From: Flavobacterium sp. W4I14
GTDB lineage: Bacteria > Bacteroidota > Bacteroidia > Sphingobacteriales > Sphingobacteriaceae
Length of the DNA stretch: 64,000 bases
Direction: 5' to 3'
Assembly: GCA_030817875.1 (NCBI GenBank)
Contig: JAUSZU010000001.1
Location: forward strand, 2,108,001 to 2,172,000
Part shown: one piece after another, positions 54,236 to 63,108 of the stretch
Position numbering within the stretch: the stretch's first letter is position 1
How the letters are laid out: every line of letters begins with the position of its first letter
Made by a program: the position numbers and the translations under genes
Notes under the pieces: generated by a model
Databases searched by the model: none
What the model was told of the DNA's origin: nothing
What the model saw: only the letters and a program-made list of their open reading frames with translations

Positions 54236-55834
54236 ATGAAAAATCTTATCAAATACATTGCAGGAGCTACGTTATCGCTAGGCGTATTAACTTCCTGCCA
54301 TAAACTGGATTTAAAAGTAGAAACACAACTAACTCCTGAAACATTTCCTCAAACAGACCAACATTTTATACAACTAACCGGCCAGGTATATGTACAGCTT
54401 CGCCAAAACTGGAGTACCGATTATTTCTTTATGCAGTCCTTAAGTACTGATGAAGCCATTATGCCGGCCAGAGGAGGAAACTGGTACGATGGTGGCGTTT
54501 ATGAAATGCACCACAAACACACGTGGAATAAAGACAACGGACATGTTAATAGCGGTTGGGGATGGCTTTCCGCAACAATCAGTAAAGCAAATCAAACCTT
54601 GTTTTTACTGAAAGACGCTCCTGAATCTGCGGGAAAAACAGTGGCAGTAGCTGAAGTTAGGGCTACAAGAGCATTAGCATTTTTCATGATGATGGATTTG
54701 TGGGGAAACATTCCTATTGTAACCACTTTCGGACAAACAACACCGCCCGAAACCAAATCGCGCCAGGAAGTTTTTAATTTTATTGAAGCAGAACTTAAAG
54801 AAGTATTGCCAAATTTAAGCGGCGCTACCGGAACAGCTACCTATGGCCGCCCAAATAAATATACAGCCTATGCTATTTTGGCTAAAATGTACCTTAATGC
54901 AGAAGTTTATATTAATACGCCAAAATACAATGAAGCGGTAGCCATGTGTGATGCCATTATTGGTGCCTCAGGTTCTCCTTATAGTTTAGAAAGCGATTAC
55001 AGAAAAATGTTTTTCATTGATAACGGCCCACAGATAAAAGAATTTATTTTTGCTATCCCTTTCGATCCTGGATTTAGTAATGGTACCATGATCTATTCGA
55101 GATATTCACTACCAAGATCGTTACAGGCAAAATATAGCTTAAAATTTACACCAAGTGCCCCAATGAGTACTTTACCAGAATTTTATGCAAATTTTAACGA
55201 TCCTAACGATAAAAGAAATACACAGTGGATTAAGGGACCACAATTTTTGAATGATGGCAGACCAGTAACTGTAGCTACCACAAAAAAGGGATACGATCAA
55301 TTTTATGCAGGTTCTGATGGTTCAGCTGCACTCACTTACCAGGTTGATATTACACCAAATGTTACCCTTAGAGATGCATCCCGACCTTTTGATGCCGGAA
55401 ATGATGAGGTTTCATGGAATATGGGTTATCGGAATAATAAATTTTATTGTGATAGCACATCATCCAGCAGAAATCAAAATAATGATGTACCAATATTTAG
55501 ATATTCTGATATCCTGTTAATGAAAGCTGAAGCTATACTTAGGGGTGCAACGCCTACGCAAGGGCAAACAGCCTTATCATTAGTGAACCAGTTACGTGCC
55601 GTTCGTACTACTTCACCTGCATGGACATCAGTTACTTTAGAGGATTTATATAAAGAACGTTGCAGAGAAATGGCCTGGGAATGTTGGCACCGCAACGATA
55701 TGATTCGCTTTGGTAAATATGAAGGAACATGGGGTTTTAAAACGGATGTACAAACTTTTCATAGACTAATGCCGATTCCATCATCAGCTATGATTTTAAA
55801 TCCTAAGCTAAAGCAAAACCCTGGTTACAATTAA
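54236..55834 (+). CDS. RagB/SusD-family surface lipoprotein (inositol locus)
   Basis: A 532-residue lipoprotein with lipobox LTSC (Cys about 21). SusD landmarks include ETQLTPETFPQTDQHFIQLTGQVY, VAEVRATRALAFFMMMDLWGNIPIV (about 139-164), YAILAKMYLNAEVY and YSDILLMKAEAILRG, with the CREMAWECWHRNDMIRFGKY end. It pairs with the preceding SusC and caps its barrel. A 12-bp stem terminator follows 18 bp after the stop, so susCD expression is likely higher than that of the downstream phosphatase. Confidence 0.95.
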   Translation: MKNLIKYIAGATLSLGVLTSCHKLDLKVETQLTPETFPQTDQHFIQLTGQVYVQLRQNWSTDYFFMQSLSTDEAIMPARGGNWYDGGVYEMHHKHTWNKDNGHVNSGWGWLSATISKANQTLFLLKDAPESAGKTVAVAEVRATRALAFFMMMDLWGNIPIVTTFGQTTPPETKSRQEVFNFIEAELKEVLPNLSGATGTATYGRPNKYTAYAILAKMYLNAEVYINTPKYNEAVAMCDAIIGASGSPYSLESDYRKMFFIDNGPQIKEFIFAIPFDPGFSNGTMIYSRYSLPRSLQAKYSLKFTPSAPMSTLPEFYANFNDPNDKRNTQWIKGPQFLNDGRPVTVATTKKGYDQFYAGSDGSAALTYQVDITPNVTLRDASRPFDAGNDEVSWNMGYRNNKFYCDSTSSSRNQNNDVPIFRYSDILLMKAEAILRGATPTQGQTALSLVNQLRAVRTTSPAWTSVTLEDLYKERCREMAWECWHRNDMIRFGKYEGTWGFKTDVQTFHRLMPIPSSAMILNPKLKQNPGYN

Positions 55835-55852
55835 CCGTCGGTAAAAAACTAA

Positions 55853-55892
55853 AAATTTCTCTGGTATAAAAGCCAGAGAAATTTCTTTTTTC
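55853..55892 (+). terminator. Terminator after susD
   Basis: AAATTTCTCTGG (55853-55864) pairs perfectly with CCAGAGAAATTT (55873-55884), loop TATAAAAG, then CTTTTTT. It ends the susCD transcript and may only partially attenuate the phosphatase gene 60 bp later. Confidence 0.88.
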
Positions 55893-55951
55893 CCACCCTG
55901 TTTAAGGCCGGTGGCCCATCAAAATTTCTCAAGCACCTTAAATTTATCTCC

Positions 55952-56932
55952 ATGAGGAAACACTTACTTTTACTGATTTCCCTATTTACCTATTGCTCAT
56001 TGCAGGCTCAGGTTTTACTAAAAACACAATCTGAAGCTACCCCACCAACCAAAAGTTTAACTAAAGATGCCTCATCGCTTAATTTTATAGCCATGGGCGA
56101 TTGGGGCCGTAATGGTGCCGACCACCAGAAACAGGTAGCGCAACAAATGGGAATAACCGCAGCAGATGTTAAAGCACAGTTTATCATTTCTACAGGCGAT
56201 AACTTCTACCCTAGCGGTGTAATCAGCGAGCACGATCCACTTTTTAAATATTCTTTTGAAGATATTTATACTGCATTTTCTTTGCAATGGGATTGGTATC
56301 CGGTACTGGGTAACCATGATTATAAATCCAATCCAGATGCCCAGGTAGCCTATTCAAAAATCAGCAGAAGATGGAAAATGCCCGCCCGTTATTACGCAAA
56401 GAAATTCCCCATCAATGGCGATCTGAATAATCAGGTATTGATTGCTTTTATCGATACCAACCCTTTAATTCCGGAATTTTACAAAAACTCAGAATATGGC
56501 CCAAACGTAAAGGGCCAGGATACCACCCAACAAAAACGGTGGCTAACCAAAGTATTAAGTGATGAAGATCCAAGTATCAAATGGAAAATTGTTGTGGGTC
56601 ATCATCCCATGTATACTGGAGGAAGCCGCACAGATGGATATGATACCAAAGCAATCCGCCGTTCTCTTAAACCGGTTTTTGATCGTTATGGCGTAGATGT
56701 ATACCTCACCGGGCACGAGCACAGCTTGCAGTACATTAAACCTGCAGGCAAAACGCATCATTTTATTTCAGGAGCAGCATCAGAAAAAACACCTGTAAAA
56801 CTCATTGATGATGCCCAGATGGTAGCTTCTGTGTATGGTTTTATGCTTTTTTCGGTCGGCAAAGATTTAATCCGCGTACAAACCATTAACGATGAAGGAG
56901 AAATAATTAATAATACCATTATTAAAAAATAA
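55952..56932 (+). CDS. Purple-acid-phosphatase-like metallophosphoesterase, secreted
   Basis: A 326-residue calcineurin-like phosphoesterase with a signal peptide ending near LQAQ20. Five metal blocks are present: FIAMGDWG (Asp50), GDNFY (82-86), GNHDY (120-124), GHHPMY (about 208) and GHEH (about 244). The Tyr in GDNFY is the residue that, in purple acid phosphatases, gives the Fe-tyrosinate ligand, so this belongs to the PAP/TRAP branch. Likely substrates are phosphomonoesters or phosphodiesters exported to the periplasm or cell surface; inositol phosphates are plausible given MIOX. Not coupled to susD, but next to it. Confidence 0.9.
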   Translation: MRKHLLLLISLFTYCSLQAQVLLKTQSEATPPTKSLTKDASSLNFIAMGDWGRNGADHQKQVAQQMGITAADVKAQFIISTGDNFYPSGVISEHDPLFKYSFEDIYTAFSLQWDWYPVLGNHDYKSNPDAQVAYSKISRRWKMPARYYAKKFPINGDLNNQVLIAFIDTNPLIPEFYKNSEYGPNVKGQDTTQQKRWLTKVLSDEDPSIKWKIVVGHHPMYTGGSRTDGYDTKAIRRSLKPVFDRYGVDVYLTGHEHSLQYIKPAGKTHHFISGAASEKTPVKLIDDAQMVASVYGFMLFSVGKDLIRVQTINDEGEIINNTIIKK

Positions 56933-57002
56933 ATGCTGCTTTTCTCCGAACAGCGCTTATTTTTAGAAAACAAAAATCGCCCATCATTAGCTTAAAATTA
57001 TT

Positions 57003-58229
57003 ATGGCCATTACCGAATCTGCACCACAGGATTTGCTTTTACCGAAAAAGAAAAGATTACTTTCTTTAGATGCCTTACGCGGTTTTGACATGTTCTGGAT
57101 TATTAGTGGAGAAGGTATTTTCCACGGACTGGCCAACGGCGTAATGAACGAACACCATTTGATCAGAAATCCCAATGATTGGACCATCGCCAGTAATGGC
57201 TATTTATCATTTTCCGAAAGGTTTTTGGTTGGCATCAGCAACCAGCTTCATCACTCGCTCTGGAACGGTTTTACTTTTTACGACCTGATTTTTCCGCTTT
57301 TCATTTTTATCTCTGGTGTTTCGATGCCATTTTCTTACGAAAAACATTTAAATGCCGGAAATGATAAAAAAAAATCAGCAAAAGGTATTTATTATGCCCT
57401 GATCAGAAGAACACTGATTTTAATCTTTCTTGGAATGGTGGTAAACGGCCTGCTCCAATGGGAAGGCTACGAAAACACACGTTTCGCGAGCGTACTTGGC
57501 CGGATTGCCCTATCCACTTTTTTTGCTGCCTTAATTTACCTCAATTTTTCGTTACGTAAACAGCTTATCTGGCTGCTCGGCATTTTATTTGGCTACTACA
57601 TCATTATGATGGCCATACCTGTTCCTGGTTTTGGAAATGGCATTTTAACACCCGAAGGTAATCTGGCAGCATATGTAGACCGCTTATTTTTGCCAGGCAA
57701 ACTCCATCGTGTAGTTTACGACCCAGAAGGTTTACTGAGCACTATTCCTGCCATTGCAACAGCACTTTTAGGGGTATTTACAGGAACATTTCTAAACACT
57801 AAAAATAAACGTTTCAGTCTGGTTCTAAAAGCTTTCTACCTCTTTATAGCAGGCATAATATTAGTTTCGCTCGGATTACTATGGGACCTGTTTTTTCCGG
57901 TCAATAAAAATATGTGGACAAGCTCTTTTGTGTTGGTTACCGGTGGATTCAGTCTGGTGCTGTTTTCCTTCTTCTATTACATTATTGATGTTAAAACTTA
58001 TCAAAAATGGAGTTTGCCCTTCATCTGGATTGGTACAAATTCCATTTTAATTTATGTTTGTGCACACGGGCTTTTCAATTTCGAATCTACTTCACAATTC
58101 ATCTTTGGCGGCGTTATCGCTAAAATTCCTTTAGCCTGGCAACAGGCAGGTTTATGGTTAGGTGTTCTACTCGTACAGCTTGGAATATTGAAATTTCTTT
58201 ATGACAGAAAATGGTTTTTAAAGGTTTAA
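57003..58229 (+). CDS. HGSNAT-like (DUF5009) membrane acyltransferase
   Basis: A 408-residue polytopic protein with about ten helices, resembling the catalytic part of heparan-alpha-glucosaminide N-acetyltransferase. Its opening LLSLDALRGFDMFWIISGEG is the family signature. The histidine cluster near GLANGVMNEHHLIRNPNDW and LHHSLWNGFTFYDLIFPLFIFISG includes the region expected to bind acetyl groups. Such proteins carry acetyl across the membrane to an amino sugar. In this locus an unacetylated glucosamine substrate is possible. It starts 70 bp after the phosphatase gene. Confidence 0.85.
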   Translation: MAITESAPQDLLLPKKKRLLSLDALRGFDMFWIISGEGIFHGLANGVMNEHHLIRNPNDWTIASNGYLSFSERFLVGISNQLHHSLWNGFTFYDLIFPLFIFISGVSMPFSYEKHLNAGNDKKKSAKGIYYALIRRTLILIFLGMVVNGLLQWEGYENTRFASVLGRIALSTFFAALIYLNFSLRKQLIWLLGILFGYYIIMMAIPVPGFGNGILTPEGNLAAYVDRLFLPGKLHRVVYDPEGLLSTIPAIATALLGVFTGTFLNTKNKRFSLVLKAFYLFIAGIILVSLGLLWDLFFPVNKNMWTSSFVLVTGGFSLVLFSFFYYIIDVKTYQKWSLPFIWIGTNSILIYVCAHGLFNFESTSQFIFGGVIAKIPLAWQQAGLWLGVLLVQLGILKFLYDRKWFLKV

Positions 58230-58265
58230 GGCAAAGCCAGTAAGCTCCATACGCTAAGTAATATT

Positions 58266-58310
58266 AGAAAGATCCGGAAACGAGTTCAGAATGACGAAAT
58301 GAGCGATATT
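58266..58310. repeat. AAAGATCCGGAAACGAGTTC repeat fragment
   Basis: AAAGATCCGGAAACGAGTTC (58269-58288) followed by AGAATGACGAAATGAGCG parallels the copy at 15466-15500 (AAAGATCCTGAAACAAGTTC then AGGAAGACGAAACGAG). It lies in the 151-bp spacer between acyltransferase and GH92 genes. Confidence 0.6.
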
Positions 58311-58380
58311 AAAAACACCAAATTGCCATTAAAGAAATATAGATGAGCGCTTCTATCATTATTTAACACCACATTTAAAT

Positions 58381-60684
58381 ATGCTGTTGACCGATTTACA
58401 AAATATAGTTTCTAAACACAATACCAGACTTAAAATTAGTCGGTTCTTATTGTCGTTTTTGGCAATAGCAGCCATTTATATCGATGCGGCATATGCGCAG
58501 CAACAGTATTTAATCCCTTATGTACAGCCATTTTCAGGTACTTCGGCCAGCACTACATTGGCCAGCCAGCATATTGAAGATAAAACCGAACGCCTGGCCA
58601 ATACCATTCCTGCTGTAGCACCGCCCTTTAGTATGACACAATGGACGCCGCAGACCCAGCTCACTGAAAAAAAATGTCTGGCTCCTTATTATTACAACAA
58701 CAAAAAGTTTTACGGATTTAGGGCAAGCCATTGGATCAGTGGCTCTTGTACGCAAGATTATGGAAGCTTCACCATTATGCCCATTTCAGGACAACTTAAA
58801 ACCAATGCAGCTCAATATGCAGAAAATTATGTCCACGAAAACGAAGTTTCTACCCCCTCCTATTATAAATTAAAATTACCCCAACATCAACTGTTAACAG
58901 AAATTACAGCCAGCCTTAGAAGCGGTATAATGCGGATCACTGCACTAAAAACAGATAGCGTTTATATTTTAATTACGCCAAATAGCGATCAGAACAAGGG
59001 TTTTATTCAGGTTGATGCAGAAAAAGGTGAAATTTCCGGATATAATCCTGTTCACCGGATTTATCAGGGATGGGGAGAACCTGCAGGCTTTAGCGGTTAT
59101 TTTTACGTCCGGTTCAAAAAAACCTTTACTTCAGCAGGGGTTTATAGCGAAGGTCATATTTTCAATCAGCAAAACATCAGCAATAAAAAGGATATTGGTG
59201 CTTATGCAGGCTTTAAACTTCAAAAAGGAGAACAGTTAGTGATTTATTCCGGCACCTCTTTTACAAGTATCGCAGCCGCTAAGGCCAATCTGGAAAGTGA
59301 GATTAAAAATGATGATTTTGATACTGTTTTAGCACGCACTAACCAGGCTTGGGAAAAATCCCTGTCACAGGTCCGTATTTCAGACACAAATGAAAAAGGA
59401 AAAAAAATCTTTTACACGGCCCTCTATCATGCCATGCAACATCCTAGGTTATACAACGATGTAGATGGAAAATACCCACAGTTTGATGGAAAATATCAGA
59501 ACAAAACAATAAATAAAGGCAATTATTACGATGATTTTTCGATGTGGGACATTTACCGTGCACAATTACCTTTAGTTGAGCTATTGAATCCCAACTTAGC
59601 CAATAGCCTGGTTAATTCGATGATATTAAAAGGTCAACAAGGTGGTTGGATGCCCATTTTCCCTTGCTGGAACAGTTACACCGCCGCCATGATCGGCGAT
59701 CATGCTACTGCTTTCATTGCTTCCGCATATCATAAAGGGATCCGCAATTATGATATTAATGAAGCTTACCGATTGATGAGGAAAAATGCTTTTCAAATGC
59801 CCGATTCTGTAGATTATCTGAATGGAAAAGGCCGCCGTGGAATTAACAGTTATTTAAAGTATGGCTATATCCCCCTAGAAGACAGTATCCCAAACGCTTT
59901 TCATAAAAAGGAACAGGTAAGTAGAACCTTAGAGTATGTATACGATGATTATGCACTCGCCAGTATTGCGAAAGATTTGGGCAAAGAAACCGATTACCGG
60001 GAGCTATCAAAACGATCGCTTAATTACCAACATATTTTTGATCCCAACGTTGGAATGGTTAGAGGCCGTTTCGCCAATGGCAACTGGTACAAGCCTTTTT
60101 ATCCCGATCACCGCGAACCCTATATCACTGAAGGAACCCCAAGACAATATACTTTTTATGTTCCGCATGATATGCCCGGACTGATCAAGTTGATGGGTGG
60201 GCGTAAAAATCTTGAAAACGAACTGGATTCGCTCTTTAATAAAAAAGAATATTGGCATGGGAATGAACCTGGTCACCAGATTCCATTTTTATACAACTAC
60301 ACCTCTTCTCCATGGAAAACCCAGATGCAGGTATCACGCATTTTGGCAGAAGAATATGGTGAAGGCGCTGGTGGTTTAAGTGGCAATGACGATGCAGGGC
60401 AAATGTCGGCATGGTATGTATTTGCGGCACTCGGCTTTTATCCGGTAGATCCTGTTTCAGGAAACTATCAACTTACCAGTCCTTTGTTTAAACAGGCTAC
60501 AATATCTTTTAAAAATGGCAAAAAATTAGTTATAACAGCCATTAAAAAGAACAAAAATTCTATTTACATCTCAAAAATCAGTTTAAATGGAAAGACTTTT
60601 ACCCAAAACCAAATTAAACACCAATTGCTGGTTCAGGGCGGAAAATTAATCTTTTATCTGCAAGATCAACCAGCCACGCCTTAA
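58381..60684 (+). CDS. GH92 alpha-mannosidase, secreted
   Basis: A 767-residue GH92 enzyme (Ca2+-dependent exo-alpha-mannosidase, inverting). A signal peptide, with an unusually long n-region, ends near AAYAQ41; an internal start cannot be excluded. The N-terminal beta-sandwich holds PPFSMTQWTPQTQ, RASHWISGSC and DYGSFTIMP. The C-terminal (alpha/alpha)6 domain holds FSMWDIYRAQLPL, GQQGGWMPIFPCW, GDHATAF, YGEGAGGLSGNDDAGQMSAWY (the Ca2+/catalytic base region) and ALGFYPVDPVSG. Family members cleave alpha-1,2-, 1,3-, 1,4- or 1,6-mannose. It is the last enzyme gene of the locus. Confidence 0.94.
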   Translation: MLLTDLQNIVSKHNTRLKISRFLLSFLAIAAIYIDAAYAQQQYLIPYVQPFSGTSASTTLASQHIEDKTERLANTIPAVAPPFSMTQWTPQTQLTEKKCLAPYYYNNKKFYGFRASHWISGSCTQDYGSFTIMPISGQLKTNAAQYAENYVHENEVSTPSYYKLKLPQHQLLTEITASLRSGIMRITALKTDSVYILITPNSDQNKGFIQVDAEKGEISGYNPVHRIYQGWGEPAGFSGYFYVRFKKTFTSAGVYSEGHIFNQQNISNKKDIGAYAGFKLQKGEQLVIYSGTSFTSIAAAKANLESEIKNDDFDTVLARTNQAWEKSLSQVRISDTNEKGKKIFYTALYHAMQHPRLYNDVDGKYPQFDGKYQNKTINKGNYYDDFSMWDIYRAQLPLVELLNPNLANSLVNSMILKGQQGGWMPIFPCWNSYTAAMIGDHATAFIASAYHKGIRNYDINEAYRLMRKNAFQMPDSVDYLNGKGRRGINSYLKYGYIPLEDSIPNAFHKKEQVSRTLEYVYDDYALASIAKDLGKETDYRELSKRSLNYQHIFDPNVGMVRGRFANGNWYKPFYPDHREPYITEGTPRQYTFYVPHDMPGLIKLMGGRKNLENELDSLFNKKEYWHGNEPGHQIPFLYNYTSSPWKTQMQVSRILAEEYGEGAGGLSGNDDAGQMSAWYVFAALGFYPVDPVSGNYQLTSPLFKQATISFKNGKKLVITAIKKNKNSIYISKISLNGKTFTQNQIKHQLLVQGGKLIFYLQDQPATP

Positions 60685-61289
60685 ATTTTGAAAACTAAAC
60701 ATAAATAAAACTTAGATTAATAAACCTACTCAGAATGGTATTGGCTAACAGAAAAACATTTCAACTCAGGTTAATCTTTAAACAAAACCAAGATCATTAG
60801 TATTGCACTTAACACTAGGATAAAAAGTATCATTCTTTTGGGAAAGACACTTTCACGCACCTCATTCCCGGTCTTATCTGATGTTTTTAAAGTTTTCTTT
60901 TCAACCTTCATGGTTAGATTGGTATAGATGGGATTTGACTGTATTTGAGCTAAAAAGATTAAGAACGAAAAAAATATCTTTACCAGTTTACCATATCGCT
61001 CAAAACATCAATATTAAAACACCTGCTCACCACTGTTCTTCCTATCTGTGCGCCACATTAAAAGCTCAGTAGCAGCTTTCTCCTAAAAAATGATTCTGGG
61101 CAAATGGAAAACGCCTAATCTTAGGAAAAGCATACATTTTTTCACCAAAACATATCTCCACCAAACACTTAACAAACTGACAACAAACTGCTAACCTTGA
61201 GGAAACATTGATTGACTATTTTACAAATGCATTTGCTTACCCTAAGCAGAAAACAGGTAAACAAAAAAGTTTCAATAAAATAGCAAGCT
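60685..61289. other. Intergenic region with one small membrane-peptide ORF
   Basis: 605 bp after GH92. Apart from the 46-residue minus-strand ORF (listed separately), no gene, repeat or strong terminator was seen. A + strand 63-codon frame at 60881-61072 lacks a recognisable composition and overlaps that ORF's 5' end. Confidence 0.45.
60771..60911 (-). CDS. Small single-pass membrane protein, 46 residues
   Basis: The ORF reads MKVEKKTLKTSDKTGNEVRE at its start and ends with a hydrophobic segment (MILFILVLSAILMILVLF) and KD. The pattern (basic polar N-terminus, one helix at the C-terminus) is that of a small tail-anchored or single-pass inner-membrane protein. No family is recognised and no clear ribosome-binding site is seen, as is usual for this phylum. 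Confidence 0.5.
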   Translation of the reverse strand: MKVEKKTLKTSDKTGNEVRESVFPKRMILFILVLSAILMILVLFKD

Positions 61290-61559
61290 ATGAAACAGCA
61301 GACCAGAACGATCCCAGGAAAACTGGTAGATTTTGATTATAACAGATACAGACTGCCAACATTTGTAATGCAGTTTAGACCCTCCGTTTATCAAGACGGT
61401 GATTGTTACTATGCCGTATTATCTTTTGAAGAGGAACATGATGTTTCAGGTCTTGGAACCTCTCCTGAAGATGCACTGATAGACTGGAATGATAAAGTAT
61501 GTGAAATGCTTGCCTTATCGGCCCCTTTACGCACATCGCTAAGCGCCAAAAACAAATAA
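61290..61559 (+). CDS. Hypothetical protein, 89 residues, weak HicB-like look
   Basis: A soluble 89-residue protein whose DGDCYYAVLSFEEEHDVSGLGTSPEDALIDWNDKVCEML segment resembles the RNase-H-like HicB antitoxin pattern (D-G-x-Y-x-A, then G-x-G-x-T/S-x-E-D-A-L). It is not flanked by a hicA gene and has no HTH or ribbon-helix-helix tail, so an antitoxin role is not supported. A stand-alone conserved protein is the safer statement. Confidence 0.6.
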   Translation: MKQQTRTIPGKLVDFDYNRYRLPTFVMQFRPSVYQDGDCYYAVLSFEEEHDVSGLGTSPEDALIDWNDKVCEMLALSAPLRTSLSAKNK

Positions 61560-61785
61560 TTTGCTACAAAAATAGGCCAACTAATCTTCACCTAAATCAT
61601 TCTGCTGAACCAGGATATAACTTATCGGCCCGGTATTTGATCAATATTATTATGATCAGCTGAATTTTACCCTAACGGTTACTTGAGATCAAAAGGTGAT
61701 CCCATTAATCCAGAACAACGAAAATTTGAAAAGTTTGGTCTTTTAATTACTTTTATCACTATCTCAAAAGCTAAACTAAAGAATC

Positions 61786-62406
61786 ATGGCCGGTGCGCAG
61801 GAAAACAGCAAATGGGACTCCTATAATGGCGCTTCCCCTCTTATTGCCCTATACAATAGCTTTCATCCCCTAACCGCTGAAATGGAGGCGCTTATCGATA
61901 ACCTCACCTTTCCGGTAAGTTTCCGCAAGAACAGATATATTATCTCTCCGATAGACCGTAATAGATACCTTTACCTGATTTTAAAAGGGGTAGTAAGGGG
62001 ATTCTACAAGGACTCGGGAACGGAGATCACTTCCTGGATCTGTCAGGAAAATGAAATTGTAGGAACCATCCGCAATTTATGGACTGCAGAAGAATCTGAT
62101 GAATACCTTCAGGCAATAGAAGATGTAGAACTGATTGCCATACCTCATGAGCTTACGACGATGCTTTACAAAAATTTTGCAGAGGCAAACATTATTGGTA
62201 GAAAAATCATGGAGCTTCATTATAGAGGAGCGAATGACAGAGGCTTTATCTGCCAGATTCCCTCTGCTACGGGCCGCTATAAACACCTGCTCCGGGCCTT
62301 CCCCTGGATGATTAGCCGTGTGCCGCTCCGGTATGTTGCTTCGTTTCTTGGACTAAGACTGGAAACGCTCAGCAGGATCCGATCAGTAGAAAACAAAAGA
62401 ATATAA
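61786..62406 (+). CDS. Crp/Fnr-family regulator
   Basis: A 206-residue protein with an N-terminal cNMP-binding-like jelly roll (about 25-135, ISPIDRNRYLYLILKGVVRGFYKDSG and the IAIPHELTTMLY end) and a short C-terminal HTH (GRYKHLLRAFPWMISRVPLRYVASFLGLRLETLSRIRS). The cNMP-contact cassette (GE-x-R) is not seen, so the domain may not bind cAMP. FNR-type cysteines are not seen, so this is not an oxygen sensor. Monocistronic. Confidence 0.88.
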   Translation: MAGAQENSKWDSYNGASPLIALYNSFHPLTAEMEALIDNLTFPVSFRKNRYIISPIDRNRYLYLILKGVVRGFYKDSGTEITSWICQENEIVGTIRNLWTAEESDEYLQAIEDVELIAIPHELTTMLYKNFAEANIIGRKIMELHYRGANDRGFICQIPSATGRYKHLLRAFPWMISRVPLRYVASFLGLRLETLSRIRSVENKRI

Positions 62407-63108
62407 AAACATAGTCTGCGTTATTTCTAATTTTATTGTTTAAAATCTTGCTGAAGGCATGAAAATATTAAAGGCTGCTTAACCATTATGAATCTGATAT
62501 TGGTCTGTAAGCTATCATTGACAGACTCCAATAGCGTGATCGTCTTTCCCGCGCAGGCGGGAATCTTAAAGCGCTTGCATTACGATTATTCATAAGTTTT
62601 CCTTTTTTCAGAGGTATTCATGAGTACTCCGAGGTTCCCAATCAACCTGATAGCTATTGGATTGGGAATGACGAACTGCCAAAACTGCTCATCCAACTCC
62701 CTTATTTTTAGCTAAATACTAACCTCTACCATTGACAGACCCCAGTAGAAAATCGTCATCTCGACCGAAGCAAAGCGGAGCGGAGAGATCTTTGAAATGT
62801 TACCAAAAGTTTGAAGATTTTGCTTCGCAGAGCCTTCCGGTTCTCCTCCAAAGGAGTTGCTCTGGAACATTACGCTACCGATGAAACCTGTGAAACAAGC
62901 AAACATGCCATCAGTAAATAAATGTTTTTATCATGTTGCTTTAAAGGAGCATTTATTAAATTAGGAATAAATACAAGATCTATCCTATTCAAAAAAGTAG
63001 AATTTCCGATCAATCAGTCTTAATTTACCCGTTAATTTGTCATTTATACACCTAATTCTCCCCATAAAAGATTTTGATATTTGTTATAATCATTAATATC
63101 AAACCATT
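62407..63108. repeat. Repeat-rich spacer with two CGTCAT-type elements
   Basis: 702 bp without a credible gene. CATTGACAGACTCCAATAG at 62517-62535 recurs as CATTGACAGACCCCAGTAG at 62730-62748. The first is followed by TCCCGCGCAGGCGGGA (a 6-bp stem, 4-base loop) and closes with GATTGGGAATGACG; the second by CGTCATCTCGACCGAAG, GGAGAGATCTT and the TTTTGCTTCGCAGAGCCTTC stretch (62818-62837) shared with 15636-15655. These are two members of the dispersed family. Confidence 0.7.

Noticed and set aside
60881..61072. 63-codon + strand ORF
   Set aside because: Composition is not protein-like, it overlaps the start of the small membrane-protein ORF, and it has no promoter or family signal.
61290..61559. 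HicB antitoxin
   Set aside because: The pattern is only partial, there is no DNA-binding tail and no hicA toxin gene beside it.
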